NCBI RefSeq assembly: GCF_040869035.1
Contig: NZ_CP162100.1
Location: forward strand, 1,178,001-1,242,000
Length of the DNA stretch: 64,000 nucleotides
Direction of reading: 5' to 3'
DNA from: Vibrio sp. NTOU-M3
Lineage (GTDB): Bacteria > Pseudomonadota > Gammaproteobacteria > Enterobacterales > Vibrionaceae
In this document: piece by piece, positions 29,737 through 38,252 of the stretch
How positions within the stretch are numbered: position 1 is the first letter of the stretch
Layout of the letters: every line of letters begins with the position of its first letter
Notes under the pieces: model-generated
Told to the model about the DNA's origin: nothing
Database searches by the model: none
Seen by the model: the letters and a program-made list of their open reading frames with translations, nothing else
Program-made: the position numbers and the translations under genes

Positions 29737-31281
29737 GTGCGTCTAGAAGTTTTCTGTGAAGACAGACTCGGGCTGACTCGCGAGCTGCTTGATATTCTTG
29801 CTTCAAAAAATATTGATCTTAGAGGTATCGAAATCGATATTTCAGGGATTATTTACCTGAACTGTCCTGATATCGACTTTGATACGTTCAGTGAACTCAT
29901 GGCTGAAATTCGTCGAATCTCAGGTGTTAATGACGTTCGTAAAATACAGTTTATGCCAATTGAGCGTCACAATACTGAACTGATCTCTTTGCTAAACAAC
30001 CTGCCTGAGCCTGTTCTTGCGATAGATCTCAAAGGTCATGTTGATATGGCGAATCACGCCGCGCTGAACTTATTCAATCACGATGAAGGTGAGATGATTG
30101 GTATGCCAGTTGCGAGCTTGCTACCCACATTCAACTTTTCTAAATGGTCAGAAGGTAAGAGTACTCGTCAGCGAGATACTATTGTAATCAATGGCTTGGA
30201 CTATGTAATGGAGATGACGCCTGTCTACATTACGGACGAATCCAATGAATCCGTATTAGCAAGTACGGTGATGATCATTCGTTCCGCTCAGGAAAAACCG
30301 GTATTCAATGATTCGCTTCCGCTACAAAATAACCTTGGTTTTGAGCATTTTGTCGGTGTTTCAAATCGTCATAAAGCGCTGATCACTCAGGCGAAAAAAC
30401 TGGCGATGCTTGAACAACCTTTGTTAATTCAAGGTGAAACAGGCACTGGTAAAGAGATGCTTGCGCGTGCTTGCCACAATCGTTCACACCGAGCATCAGA
30501 ACCTTTTCTTGTTTTAAGTTGTGCGTCGATGCCAGATGACGTAGCGGAAACAGAATTGTTTGGTCATGCTCCTGGCTCGTTTAATCACCAACAGGGTCAC
30601 AAAGGGATATTTGAGCAAGCAAATGGCGGCACTGTTTTTCTTGATGAAATTGGCGAGATGAGTCCGCATCTACAAATTAAGCTATTACGCTTGTTGCAAG
30701 ACGGCACCTTCCGTCGTGTGGGTGAAGAGCACGAAATGCATGTCGATGTGCGAGTGATAGCTTCAACGCGCCATAATTTAGCCGTATTGGCCGAATCTGG
30801 TACTTTCCGTGAAGACTTATTCTATCGCTTAAATGTGCTTACTTTAGCCATTCCAGCGCTGCGAGACAGAACGAATGATATTGGTCCATTGCTGGATTTG
30901 TTTATCTTGAAATACATCAAGCAACTGGATATTGCCAAACCAAAAGTGGATGAACATTTGGCAGATCAACTCGCTAACTATCAATGGCCGGGTAACATGC
31001 GCCAGTTAGAAAACATGGTGCTTAGAGCGTTAACTGAACTTGATTGTGACACGCTAACGATCGACTTGTTCCATTTGCCTCAAATGGACAGTAGTTCATC
31101 TAGCATACCAACGCTAAACATTGATGGCTCTCTTGATGAGATCATGAAGGATTATGAATCGCAAGTATTAGAGCGCCTATACCAGTCTTTCCCTTCGAGT
31201 CGAAAGCTGGCGAAACGTCTCAACGTTTCTCATACCTCAATCGCTAACAAACTTCGTGAGTACGGAATCAGAAAAAACTAA
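29737..31281 (+). CDS. tyrR: TyrR, regulator of aromatic amino acid genes
   Basis: A 514-residue regulator that opens exactly like E. coli TyrR (MRLEVFCEDRLGLTRELLD, an ACT domain). A PAS domain follows (about 80-185), then an AAA+ domain with Walker A GETGTGKE and Walker B GGTVFLDEIGE. A C-terminal Fis-like helix-turn-helix ends the protein (SRKLAKRLNVSHTSIANKL). The sigma-54 contact loop GAFTGA is replaced by APGSFN, so like E. coli TyrR it should act with sigma-70. GTG start with AGGA 9 bases upstream. The gene is followed directly by rimJ. Confidence 0.96.
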   Translation: MRLEVFCEDRLGLTRELLDILASKNIDLRGIEIDISGIIYLNCPDIDFDTFSELMAEIRRISGVNDVRKIQFMPIERHNTELISLLNNLPEPVLAIDLKGHVDMANHAALNLFNHDEGEMIGMPVASLLPTFNFSKWSEGKSTRQRDTIVINGLDYVMEMTPVYITDESNESVLASTVMIIRSAQEKPVFNDSLPLQNNLGFEHFVGVSNRHKALITQAKKLAMLEQPLLIQGETGTGKEMLARACHNRSHRASEPFLVLSCASMPDDVAETELFGHAPGSFNHQQGHKGIFEQANGGTVFLDEIGEMSPHLQIKLLRLLQDGTFRRVGEEHEMHVDVRVIASTRHNLAVLAESGTFREDLFYRLNVLTLAIPALRDRTNDIGPLLDLFILKYIKQLDIAKPKVDEHLADQLANYQWPGNMRQLENMVLRALTELDCDTLTIDLFHLPQMDSSSSSIPTLNIDGSLDEIMKDYESQVLERLYQSFPSSRKLAKRLNVSHTSIANKLREYGIRKN

Positions 31282-31862
31282 TGGAACGAGTAAGTACACC
31301 TTGTCAGGTTTATGAAGCGGAAGGCAATGTGGTGCTGCGTACGGCCGAGCCGACGGATGCAGCGATGATTGTGGAATATTTTAATCAAAACCGTGAACAC
31401 TTAAAGGAGTGGGAACCCAAACGTGAAGAGGCATTTTTTACGTTGGAAGGTTGGACACGAAAGCTGATCAAATTGAATGAACTTCATCGAATCGGTTTAG
31501 GTTTTTACTTACTTATCCTCGATAAAGAAAGCGGCGCAATGCAGGGCACCATTTCTTTTAGTAGTTTATCGCGCTTTCCACTCCATGCTTGTAATGTTGG
31601 CTATTCACTGGCCAAAACAGCGCAAGGGAAAGGGGTGATGACTACCGCTCTTCGACTTGCCGTGAATTACATGTTTTCGATACAGAACATGCACCGTATC
31701 ATGGCAAGCTATATGCCCCGAAATAAACGAAGTGAAGCCGTCTTGAGTCGCGCTGGTTTTATGCAAGAAGGATTTGCGAAAGATTACTTGCTGATAAACG
31801 GCAAATGGGAAGACCACAACTTGACGGCCATCATTAACCCTGACTGGAAAGAGGAGGGTTAA
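31281..31862 (+). CDS. rimJ: RimJ-type GNAT N-acetyltransferase
   Basis: A 193-residue GNAT enzyme. EWEPKREE near the N terminus, HACNVGYSLAKTAQGKGVMTTAL (the acetyl-CoA-binding motif A) and HRIMASYMPRNKRSEAVLSRAGF match RimJ, which acetylates the N terminus of ribosomal protein S5. The ATG overlaps the tyrR stop by one base (TAATG), so the two are coupled. Its 3' end contains the GAGGAGG ribosome-binding site of the next gene. Confidence 0.88.
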   Translation: MERVSTPCQVYEAEGNVVLRTAEPTDAAMIVEYFNQNREHLKEWEPKREEAFFTLEGWTRKLIKLNELHRIGLGFYLLILDKESGAMQGTISFSSLSRFPLHACNVGYSLAKTAQGKGVMTTALRLAVNYMFSIQNMHRIMASYMPRNKRSEAVLSRAGFMQEGFAKDYLLINGKWEDHNLTAIINPDWKEEG

Positions 31863-31864
31863 GT

Positions 31865-32449
31865 GTGACGAGATTAGAACAACAACTTGCATTGGTGATT
31901 GAACTTGATCAGTTGAAGTCTGTTTTACGTCGTACACGCGTGAAAAGTGCTGATGAAAGACTTGAAAATAGCGCTGAGCATAGCTGGCATGTCGCGCTAA
32001 TGGCGCTATTGATGGAAGAACATGCCAACGAGCCGGTTGATATTGCGCGCGTGGTTAAGATGTTGCTTCTGCACGATATTGTCGAAATCGATGCTGGAGA
32101 CACCTTTGTTTATGATGCGCAGGCATCCTTAGAACAGGAAGCGAAAGAGCTTGCGGCAGCAGAACGTTTATTTGGTATGCTTCCACCGGATCAAGCGGCG
32201 GAATTAAAATCAATTTGGTGTGAGTTTGAGCAGGCTAAAAGTGCAGATGCTCGTTTCGCAAAGGCTCTCGATCGCATTATTCCAATGCTACTAAATTATC
32301 ATAATCATGGGCGTAGTTGGCGTGAAAACAATGTGACCGCAGAACAAGCCCTGACCATAAATCGGAGGATTGATGATGGTTCTCACGCGTTATGGCAAAA
32401 AGCACAACAGTTAATCAATGAAGCGAGCGATAAAGGCTGGCTGAAGTAA
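31865..32449 (+). CDS. HD-domain hydrolase, HDDC2/YfbR-like (possible 5'-nucleotidase)
   Basis: A 194-residue HD-superfamily protein (COG1896 type). Metal ligands appear as SAEHSWHVALMA (first His), LLLHDIVEIDAGDT (the HD pair) and a later Asp in AKALDRIIPML. Relatives are 5'-deoxynucleotidases of the YfbR/HDDC2 group. It starts at GTG 31865, two bases after the rimJ stop, using a GAGGAGG inside rimJ. It is probably co-transcribed with tyrR and rimJ. Confidence 0.83.
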   Translation: MTRLEQQLALVIELDQLKSVLRRTRVKSADERLENSAEHSWHVALMALLMEEHANEPVDIARVVKMLLLHDIVEIDAGDTFVYDAQASLEQEAKELAAAERLFGMLPPDQAAELKSIWCEFEQAKSADARFAKALDRIIPMLLNYHNHGRSWRENNVTAEQALTINRRIDDGSHALWQKAQQLINEASDKGWLK

Positions 32450-32463
32450 TTTAAGGATACTTA

Positions 32464-32937
32464 ATGTCTTATTTACCTTTGGATGAATACCAAAGAAAAT
32501 GGATTTTTACCCACCAATCAATGCCTGTGCCTGATGCTGACTTATCGTCGATCAAACCTATGTCTCAGGCAAGAGCTGCACAGTTATGGAAGGAAAATAT
32601 CAGTGCGCAAAGTCCAGATGCGGAGCGCATGAGTTCAAGTGACTGGCCGATGAAGGCAAGTAATTGGTCAGAAACTGTGGATTGGATGGATGCTTGGGAA
32701 TCAGACGATGACACTCTTCCTGAAAGTATTTCTGCTCATATTGATTGGCAAGATGATGTCACCGTTTATTTTTGCTACGAAAAGTACAATGTCATCGAAA
32801 CTAAGTGGTCAGTATTTAAAAAGCATTGGAAAAACTTCTTATTCTATGATGATGGCCCTATTTTGATTGGTCGAAGACGAACGCAGGCTTTGTGGTTTGA
32901 TTCAAATGGGCAAGTAAAACTAGGAAACCGTGAATAG
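32464..32937 (+). CDS. DUF2947-like conserved protein of unknown function
   Basis: A 157-residue acidic soluble protein rich in Trp (MSYLPLDEYQRKWIFTH, SNWSETVDWMDAWESDDD, FKKHWKNFLFYDDGPILIGR). It resembles the Vibrio-restricted DUF2947 family as I remember it, with no known function. It lies 14 bases after the HD hydrolase with AAGGA before the ATG, and is closed by a terminator, so it is the last gene of the tyrR-rimJ unit. Confidence 0.75.
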   Translation: MSYLPLDEYQRKWIFTHQSMPVPDADLSSIKPMSQARAAQLWKENISAQSPDAERMSSSDWPMKASNWSETVDWMDAWESDDDTLPESISAHIDWQDDVTVYFCYEKYNVIETKWSVFKKHWKNFLFYDDGPILIGRRRTQALWFDSNGQVKLGNRE

Positions 32938-32942
32938 AAAGA

Positions 32943-32967
32943 GAGCAGCTTAATCAAGCTGCTTTTT
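32943..32967 (+). terminator. Intrinsic terminator ending the tyrR-rimJ unit
   Basis: AGCAGCTT and AAGCTGCTTTTTT pair around AATC shortly after the stop at 32937. Confidence 0.88.
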
Positions 32968-33268
32968 TATTTACATGTATACCTTTGGCAATGTTTAATT
33001 ATATTTTTTCTGAGATATGAAAATAGAAGAATAAAATTTAAGCCGCTTTTGGTCAGAATAAGTGATTAAATTTTAATCTAAGATCCAAGCACTTAAATGA
33101 TCTCTGATTTGATCTTAAAGATCCTCATAAAATAAAAAGAATTCCATCGTTCATTCGTAAATATAGTGTGATTGTTATTCCACAAACTGTATTTTCTTGT
33201 GCAAGATTTATGCAAAAAGGTATCATTTTTAAGAGTAAGGTAAATTTCATGTCATTTAAGGGAAAGCA
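32968..33268. other. AT-rich intergenic stretch
   Basis: About 300 AT-rich bases. I see no gene, repeat or convincing regulatory palindrome. It contains the likely promoter of the small gene at 33269, but no clear -35/-10 pair stands out. Confidence 0.4.
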
Positions 33269-33445
33269 GTGGACACATTGATATCGCAATTAAAAAGAGA
33301 CTTTTATGCGCAGATTAGCTCACTGCAAGCTTATACACTGCCAAATTCAAAGCCAACATTATCCTTGCTCACGGATGAAGAGTTAAGAGAATTGGAAAAT
33401 GTTTGGGTTGAGCTTTCGGTTTGGAAGAAGAACCAAACCCATTAA
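33269..33445 (+). CDS. 58-residue protein of unknown function (GTG start)
   Basis: A short frame beginning at GTG, 4-5 bases after AAGGGAAA. It encodes MDTLISQLKRDFYAQISSLQ and, near its end, LTDEELRELENVWVELSVW, then KKNQTH and TAA. The composition (amphipathic helix, polar linker, second helix) looks like a real small helical protein rather than chance. It is closed by a strong terminator at 33504. No family is recognised. It lies just upstream of ribA. Confidence 0.6.
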   Translation: MDTLISQLKRDFYAQISSLQAYTLPNSKPTLSLLTDEELRELENVWVELSVWKKNQTH

Positions 33446-33503
33446 TGGTGTGATCAAATAACCTTTCATTCTCCTGCATTTATCTATACACCAAGCTTCT
33501 GAG

Positions 33504-33538
33504 ACCTCAGTTTGTTTGATACAAACTGAGGTTTTTTA
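33504..33538 (+). terminator. Intrinsic terminator after the 58-codon gene
   Basis: ACCTCAGTTTGT and ACAAACTGAGGTTTTTT pair around TTGAT, about 60 bases after the stop at 33445. Confidence 0.92.
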
Positions 33539-33552
33539 TTGCCTCAAAAAAT

Positions 33553-33573
33553 AATTGTTATAATATAACAATT
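33553..33573. promoter_or_regulatory. Zur-type palindrome overlapping the ribA promoter
   Basis: AATTGTTATAATATAACAATT is a 10-1-10 palindrome. Its core TTGTTATAATATAACAA fits the gamma-proteobacterial Zur box core TGTTATANTATAACA. A TATAAT -10 (33559-33564) lies inside it, so a bound repressor would block the promoter. It is 165 bases upstream of ribA. The palindrome is seen; assignment to Zur is by consensus from memory. Confidence 0.7.
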
Positions 33574-33737
33574 GCTAGGGAGGCATTGAATTTCGTATTG
33601 ATAGTCCCCATAGTTAGGACGTAGAAACCATTTACATGGCCAAGTGACCTCAGGATGTTAACACTTTCCAACTAGCATCATGAGATGACCTGGTTATTAA
33701 ATGGAAAAATGAAAAGAAAGATTCAAGTGAGTAGAGC

Positions 33738-34334
33738 ATGGCGGAAGTAAGAGCCAGGGTTGATTTTAAAGTCGGTGCCCAAAGTAATATTGATGCAGAA
33801 TTACTGTCATTTAATGATCTAAAGACAGAAAAAGAACACGTCGCAGTTATCTTTAAGCAAGCAGACAAAGCGGAAAGCATTCCCCTGGTGCGAATGCATT
33901 CAGAGTGTTTAACCGGCGATGTTTTTCATTCCTCTCGCTGTGATTGTGGTGAGCAACTTGAAGAAACCATCAATCGTATGGGGCAGTGCGGTGGAATCAT
34001 TCTTTATCTTCGCCAAGAAGGGCGAGGTATTGGACTTTACAATAAAATCGATGCTTATCATTTGCAAAGCCAAGGTTTAAATACTTACGAAGCAAATAAT
34101 CATTTAGGTTTTGGTGATGACTTACGCGACTTTTCTGAAGCTGCGCAGATGCTACAAGCGTTGGGTGTCAATCGTATTCGTTTGGTGACAAATAACCCTA
34201 AAAAGGTGAAAGAGCTTCAAGAGAATGGCATCGTCATAGAAGAGATTGTAAATACCTCAGCACATTTGAAAGAAGGAAACGAAAGTTACCTGCAAGCAAA
34301 AGTCTCTCATGGGAAACATAATCTGAAACTTTAA
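33738..34334 (+). CDS. ribA: GTP cyclohydrolase II
   Basis: A 198-residue enzyme that opens GTP to start riboflavin synthesis. The zinc ligands are seen as Cys-x10-Cys-x-Cys in [35 protein letters not shown] holds the catalytic Asp/Arg region, and LVTNNPKKV the GTP-binding end. It is stand-alone RibA rather than a RibBA fusion. The zinc site is intact, which is notable because the promoter carries a Zur-type box. It ends at a strong terminator before the irpA operon. Confidence 0.94.
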   Translation: MAEVRARVDFKVGAQSNIDAELLSFNDLKTEKEHVAVIFKQADKAESIPLVRMHSECLTGDVFHSSRCDCGEQLEETINRMGQCGGIILYLRQEGRGIGLYNKIDAYHLQSQGLNTYEANNHLGFGDDLRDFSEAAQMLQALGVNRIRLVTNNPKKVKELQENGIVIEEIVNTSAHLKEGNESYLQAKVSHGKHNLKL

Positions 34335-34358
34335 AACATCATCGTATTGTTTGTTGAT

Positions 34359-34387
34359 AAAAGCCTCACTTTTGTGAGGCTTTTTTC
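34359..34387 (+). terminator. Intrinsic terminator after ribA
   Basis: AAAAGCCTCAC and GTGAGGCTTTTTT pair around TTTT. Confidence 0.92.
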
Positions 34388-34396
34388 GTATTAAGG

Positions 34397-34460
34397 TTGC
34401 ATTAAAATTGTAAATTTGTATGATCGTGAAACTAAAAGTGTAAATGATAATAATTAGCAC
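34397..34460 (+). promoter_or_regulatory. Promoter and Fur-type box of the irpA operon
   Basis: TTGCAT (34397-34402) and TATGAT (34419-34424) are spaced 16. Downstream, AATGATAATAATTAGCAC at 34443-34460 fits the Fur pattern AATGANAATNATTNTCATT at nearly every fixed position. The box would lie about 12-30 bases into the transcript or over a second promoter. Fur control of irpA homologues is known in Vibrio; the exact architecture is inferred. Confidence 0.7.
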
Positions 34461-34495
34461 TATTAATATAATTAAGCTCAACAAGGATGCTTTTC

Positions 34496-35761
34496 ATGAA
34501 AGTTAAATCTCTTCTCTCGCGATCAATTGTAACGGCGATGGTTGTTGCAAGTAGTTCATCTTTTGCCGCGGAAGTGACAAAAGAACAAGTGGTTGAACAC
34601 TATGCAGATCTCGCTCATGCGGTCTATGCAGATGCATTAACGACGGCAAAAACACTTGATGCGTCCATCGAATCATTTCTAGCAGCGCCTTCTGCTGCAA
34701 AGCTAGAGCAAGTTAAGCAAGCATGGCTAGACTCTCGCGTACCTTACCAACAATCTGAAGTCTTCCGTTTTGGTAACGCGATCGTTGATGATTGGGAAGG
34801 GCAGTTGAATGCATGGCCGTTAGATGAAGGTTTAATTGATTACGTCGCTAAAGATTATTACCAACATGAGTTAGGTAACGAAGGTGCGAATGCAAACATT
34901 ATCGCAAACCAGAAACTCGTGATTGGTGGCTCTACCCTTGATGTCACAAAAATTACGCCAAAGCTTATTGCGGATTTAAATGAAGTTGGTGGTTCTGAAG
35001 CCAACGTGGCTTCTGGTTACCATGCCATTGAGTTTTTGCTCTGGGGGCAAGATCTGAACGGTACTAATGCAGGCGCAGGTCAACGTGGTTATACCGATTT
35101 TGTTGTTGGTAAAGGCTGTACTAATGGTAATTGTGACCGCCGTGGTGAATATCTAAAAGCAGCAGCCGATCTGCTTGTTCAGGATCTAGAGTGGATGGAG
35201 AAGCAATGGTCAGCTGAGACAAAAGGTAATTATCGTGAAGAGTTACTTAGCGCAAGCGCTGAAAATGGCCTTCGTAAAATGCTATTTGGTATGGGGTCTC
35301 TATCATTAGGTGAATTGGCTGGCGAGCGTATGAAAGTGGCGTTAGAAGCCAATTCAACAGAAGATGAGCACGATTGTTTCTCAGACAATACGCACAATTC
35401 ACACTATTACAACGAGCAGGGGATCTACAACGTTTACACTGGTAGCTATACCCGTGCAGACGGCTCGCAATTATCAGGACCGAGTATTGCAGACTTGGTA
35501 GCGCAAAAAGATAAATCAGCAGCTAAAGGTATTCAAAAGCAGTTCGATGTGACGCGCACTCAAGTGGGGCAACTAGTTAATGCTGCTGAGAAAGAGAATC
35601 AATATTTTGACCAATTGATTGCTGTCGGAAATGACAAAGGTCATGCTCTAGTTAACGAAACCATTATGGCACTCGTTGCTCAAACCGCTTCTATTGAACA
35701 AGCAGCAAAAATCGTGGGTATCGACAGTTTGAACCCGGATACCGCTGACCACGAGTTCTAA
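34496..35761 (+). CDS. irpA: Imelysin-family iron-regulated protein IrpA
   Basis: A 421-residue exported protein of the imelysin (peptidase M75-like) family. A signal peptide ends at SSSSFAA (about residue 22). The family GxHxxE motif is seen in GYHAIEFLLWGQDL, a likely metal site. A CTNGNC pair may be disulfide-bonded. IrpA-like proteins are iron-regulated periplasmic or outer-membrane-linked proteins; peptidase activity is doubtful. An in-frame ATG at 34487 overlaps the AAGGA ribosome-binding site, so ATG 34496 is used. First gene of a four-gene Fur-boxed operon. Confidence 0.9.
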   Translation: MKVKSLLSRSIVTAMVVASSSSFAAEVTKEQVVEHYADLAHAVYADALTTAKTLDASIESFLAAPSAAKLEQVKQAWLDSRVPYQQSEVFRFGNAIVDDWEGQLNAWPLDEGLIDYVAKDYYQHELGNEGANANIIANQKLVIGGSTLDVTKITPKLIADLNEVGGSEANVASGYHAIEFLLWGQDLNGTNAGAGQRGYTDFVVGKGCTNGNCDRRGEYLKAAADLLVQDLEWMEKQWSAETKGNYREELLSASAENGLRKMLFGMGSLSLGELAGERMKVALEANSTEDEHDCFSDNTHNSHYYNEQGIYNVYTGSYTRADGSQLSGPSIADLVAQKDKSAAKGIQKQFDVTRTQVGQLVNAAEKENQYFDQLIAVGNDKGHALVNETIMALVAQTASIEQAAKIVGIDSLNPDTADHEF

Positions 35762-35783
35762 TCAAAAAGACCTTACTGTCTCT

Positions 35784-35800
35784 GGGCTCCTCGTGAGCCC
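35784..35800 (+). other. Intercistronic hairpin after irpA
   Basis: GGGCTC and GAGCCC pair around CTCGT, followed by TTTGCTGTTT. It may partly end transcription so that irpA is made in excess over the downstream genes. Confidence 0.55.
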
Positions 35801-35844
35801 TTTGCTGTTTGTGAGCAAAACAAATATAACAAGAGAATGTCGCA

Positions 35845-37233
35845 ATGAAGAAGTTGAGTTCCCCTTTATTACTTGCCCTTTTGACCGCTTCAACGACCGT
35901 GTCCGGCTATGAAGTAAAATCTGGTGGAAATACGACGGTTAAAAAGGAAGGGCCAAATGCCTTCTCGCTACCGTCGGCGAATTTGCCAATGAGTAAGCGG
36001 TTAGATTTTAGTGTCGGAAATAGTTTTTTCCGCAACCCTTGGGTTCAGGCTCCGGCTTCGACCGATGCCAGAGATGGGCTAGGACCGCTGTTTAACACTA
36101 ATGGTTGTCAAAACTGCCACATTAAAGATGGGCGTGGGCATCCACCTGAAGAAAATGATCTCCATGCTGTATCGATGTTAGTTCGCTTAAGTATTCCTGC
36201 AATGACACCTGAACAAAAGAAAGCATTCATTGTGGATGGGGTGATCCCAGAACCAACTTATGGCGGCCAATTACAAGACTTTGCTCTACAAGATCAAACA
36301 CCGGAAGGCACCATTGACATTAAATACAGTGATGTGCCTGTAACGTTTGCCGATGGCACTGTGGTGACATTGAGAAAACCACATTTAACCATCACAAATC
36401 TAGGTTATGGTCCAATGCATCCGGATACCCAGTTTTCGGCGCGTGTGGCTCCGCCAATGATTGGTTTAGGCCTTCTAGAAAGTATCCCTGTTCAAACGCT
36501 ACAAAACTGGGCGGATGAAAATGACAGTGATGGCGATGGTATTTCAGGTAAGTTAAATCGTGTTTGGGATGTTCAAACGAAAAATTTTTCTATTGGCCGA
36601 TTTGGTTGGAAAGCAGGGCAGCCGACATTGATGCAGCAAAATGCCGCCGCATTTAATGGCGATGTTGGCTTAACCAGCCGTTTGTTCCCTAATGAAAACT
36701 GCACCGCTAAACAATCGATCTGTGATGAGTTACCGAATGGTGGTTCGCCAGAAGTGAGTGACAAGATCCTGAAGTTCGTCGAGTTCTACTCTCAACATCT
36801 TGCGGTGCCATCGAGACGTAATATGGACGATCCTCAAGTTCAATTCGGGCAAAAACTATTCTCTCAATCTGGTTGTGAAAGCTGCCACAAATCAAGTGTC
36901 ACCACAGCAAAGCGTGAAGATCTTCCTGCCTTGTCTGAACAGCGAATTCACCCTTATACCGACTTGCTCCTTCATGATATGGGGCCGGGTTTGGCTGATG
37001 AGCGTCCAGAATATTTGGCAAATGGTCAGGAGTGGCGTACGGCTCCTCTTTGGGGACTTGGTTACACGCAAGAAGTCAATGGTCACACTTACTTCCTTCA
37101 TGATGGACGAGCGCGCAACGTATTGGAAGCAGTCTTATGGCACGGAGGTGAGGCGGAAGCTGCAAAGCAGAAAGTTCTGAAGTTTAACCAGAAAGAACGT
37201 GATGCCTTAGTTGCCTTTCTTAGCTCGTTGTAG
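35845..37233 (+). CDS. Di-heme oxidoreductase (DHOR, COG3488 family)
   Basis: A 462-residue exported cytochrome. A signal peptide ends near VSGYE. Two CxxCH heme-c motifs are visible: CQNCH at 88-92 and CESCH at 344-348. DENDSDGDGISGKLNRV resembles a calcium-binding loop. The family is annotated as thiol oxidoreductase or di-heme oxidoreductase and often lies beside imelysin genes. It may pass electrons to or from a metal handled by the neighbouring IrpA-type proteins; this is inferred from the operon only. Confidence 0.88.
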   Translation: MKKLSSPLLLALLTASTTVSGYEVKSGGNTTVKKEGPNAFSLPSANLPMSKRLDFSVGNSFFRNPWVQAPASTDARDGLGPLFNTNGCQNCHIKDGRGHPPEENDLHAVSMLVRLSIPAMTPEQKKAFIVDGVIPEPTYGGQLQDFALQDQTPEGTIDIKYSDVPVTFADGTVVTLRKPHLTITNLGYGPMHPDTQFSARVAPPMIGLGLLESIPVQTLQNWADENDSDGDGISGKLNRVWDVQTKNFSIGRFGWKAGQPTLMQQNAAAFNGDVGLTSRLFPNENCTAKQSICDELPNGGSPEVSDKILKFVEFYSQHLAVPSRRNMDDPQVQFGQKLFSQSGCESCHKSSVTTAKREDLPALSEQRIHPYTDLLLHDMGPGLADERPEYLANGQEWRTAPLWGLGYTQEVNGHTYFLHDGRARNVLEAVLWHGGEAEAAKQKVLKFNQKERDALVAFLSSL

Positions 37234-37241
37234 GGGATGAG

Positions 37242-38252
37242 ATGATGATGAAATTGATGTCCTCAATGGCGCTATTGAGCGCCGCAGTGATGAGTGCTCA
37301 AACTCACGCAAATGTTCATAGTAGCCATCAAGTTTATTTGGTTGAGCAACAGGCAGCGCAGGCCTTTTCAAAGAAAACTGAAAATTTGGCCTCCGTGTTT
37401 GCCGATTTTTGTGCAACAGAAAGAAGCGATAGTGCACCAGTTACTCAAGCTTGGCATCAAGCGATGTTGAGTTGGATGGCTCTGCAAGGCCAAGAGCGAG
37501 GGCCTGTTGCTGCGTTAGAGCAGAGCTGGAATATCCAGTTTTGGCCAGATAAGAAAAATACGACAGGGAGAAAAATGGCGGCGTTGATCCGTCAAGATCG
37601 AGAATGGCTTCCTGACGACATTTCACAGCAAAGCGTGACAGTGCAAGGGCTCGGAGCTATCGAGTGGTTACTGTATGATCCGGCGTCTGATTTACAAGCC
37701 AATTCCAAGACTTGTAAAACAGGGACAGTGATTGCGCAGAATTTGCAAAATAACGCGAAAGCCATTGCTTTGGCATGGAAAGAAAATCCATGGCAAGCAC
37801 TTGATCAGGCTGGATGGTATGCAGAATACATTGCGCTGTTATCAAATCAACTCGATTACAGCATGAAAAAGCTCAGCCGACCAATGGCTAAGATCGGAAA
37901 GCCACGTCCTTATTTCTCGGAGTCTTGGCGTTCACAAACGTCACTATCTAACCTTAAATCTAACGTTGTGGCGATGGAAAAGTTGTATCTGGCCAACGGA
38001 AAAGGATTGGATGCCATTTTACGTGCTCGAGGCAAAATACAGCTTGCAGATAGCATTAAAACGCAGTTCGCAACCGTCCTCGAAACTTGGCCGTCGCAGA
38101 GTAGCTTATTTGGTCTATTGAAAAGTAAACCGGGATATCAAACCGTGATGGCACAGTTCAACAAACTTGAACAGCTTAACTACTTGATTCATGAAGAAGT
38201 GGCTATCGAACTTGGTGTAGTAATAGGATTTAATGCAACCGATGGTGACTGA
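37242..38252 (+). CDS. Second imelysin-family protein
   Basis: A 336-residue exported protein (signal peptide to about QTHANVHS, residue 24). It is related to the imelysin/COG3489 group found between the di-heme oxidoreductase and a DUF1513 gene in marine proteobacteria. Unlike IrpA it has GLGAIEWLLYDP in place of GxHxxE, so the metal-binding His is replaced. It starts 8 bases after the DHOR stop and overlaps the next gene by 20 bases, showing tight coupling. Confidence 0.82.
   Translation: MMMKLMSSMALLSAAVMSAQTHANVHSSHQVYLVEQQAAQAFSKKTENLASVFADFCATERSDSAPVTQAWHQAMLSWMALQGQERGPVAALEQSWNIQFWPDKKNTTGRKMAALIRQDREWLPDDISQQSVTVQGLGAIEWLLYDPASDLQANSKTCKTGTVIAQNLQNNAKAIALAWKENPWQALDQAGWYAEYIALLSNQLDYSMKKLSRPMAKIGKPRPYFSESWRSQTSLSNLKSNVVAMEKLYLANGKGLDAILRARGKIQLADSIKTQFATVLETWPSQSSLFGLLKSKPGYQTVMAQFNKLEQLNYLIHEEVAIELGVVIGFNATDGD

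Noticed and set aside
33541..33737. FMN riboswitch upstream of ribA
   Set aside because: The conserved RFN element blocks (AGGGCGGGG-type helices) are not present. The region holds a Zur-type palindrome and small weak hairpins only.
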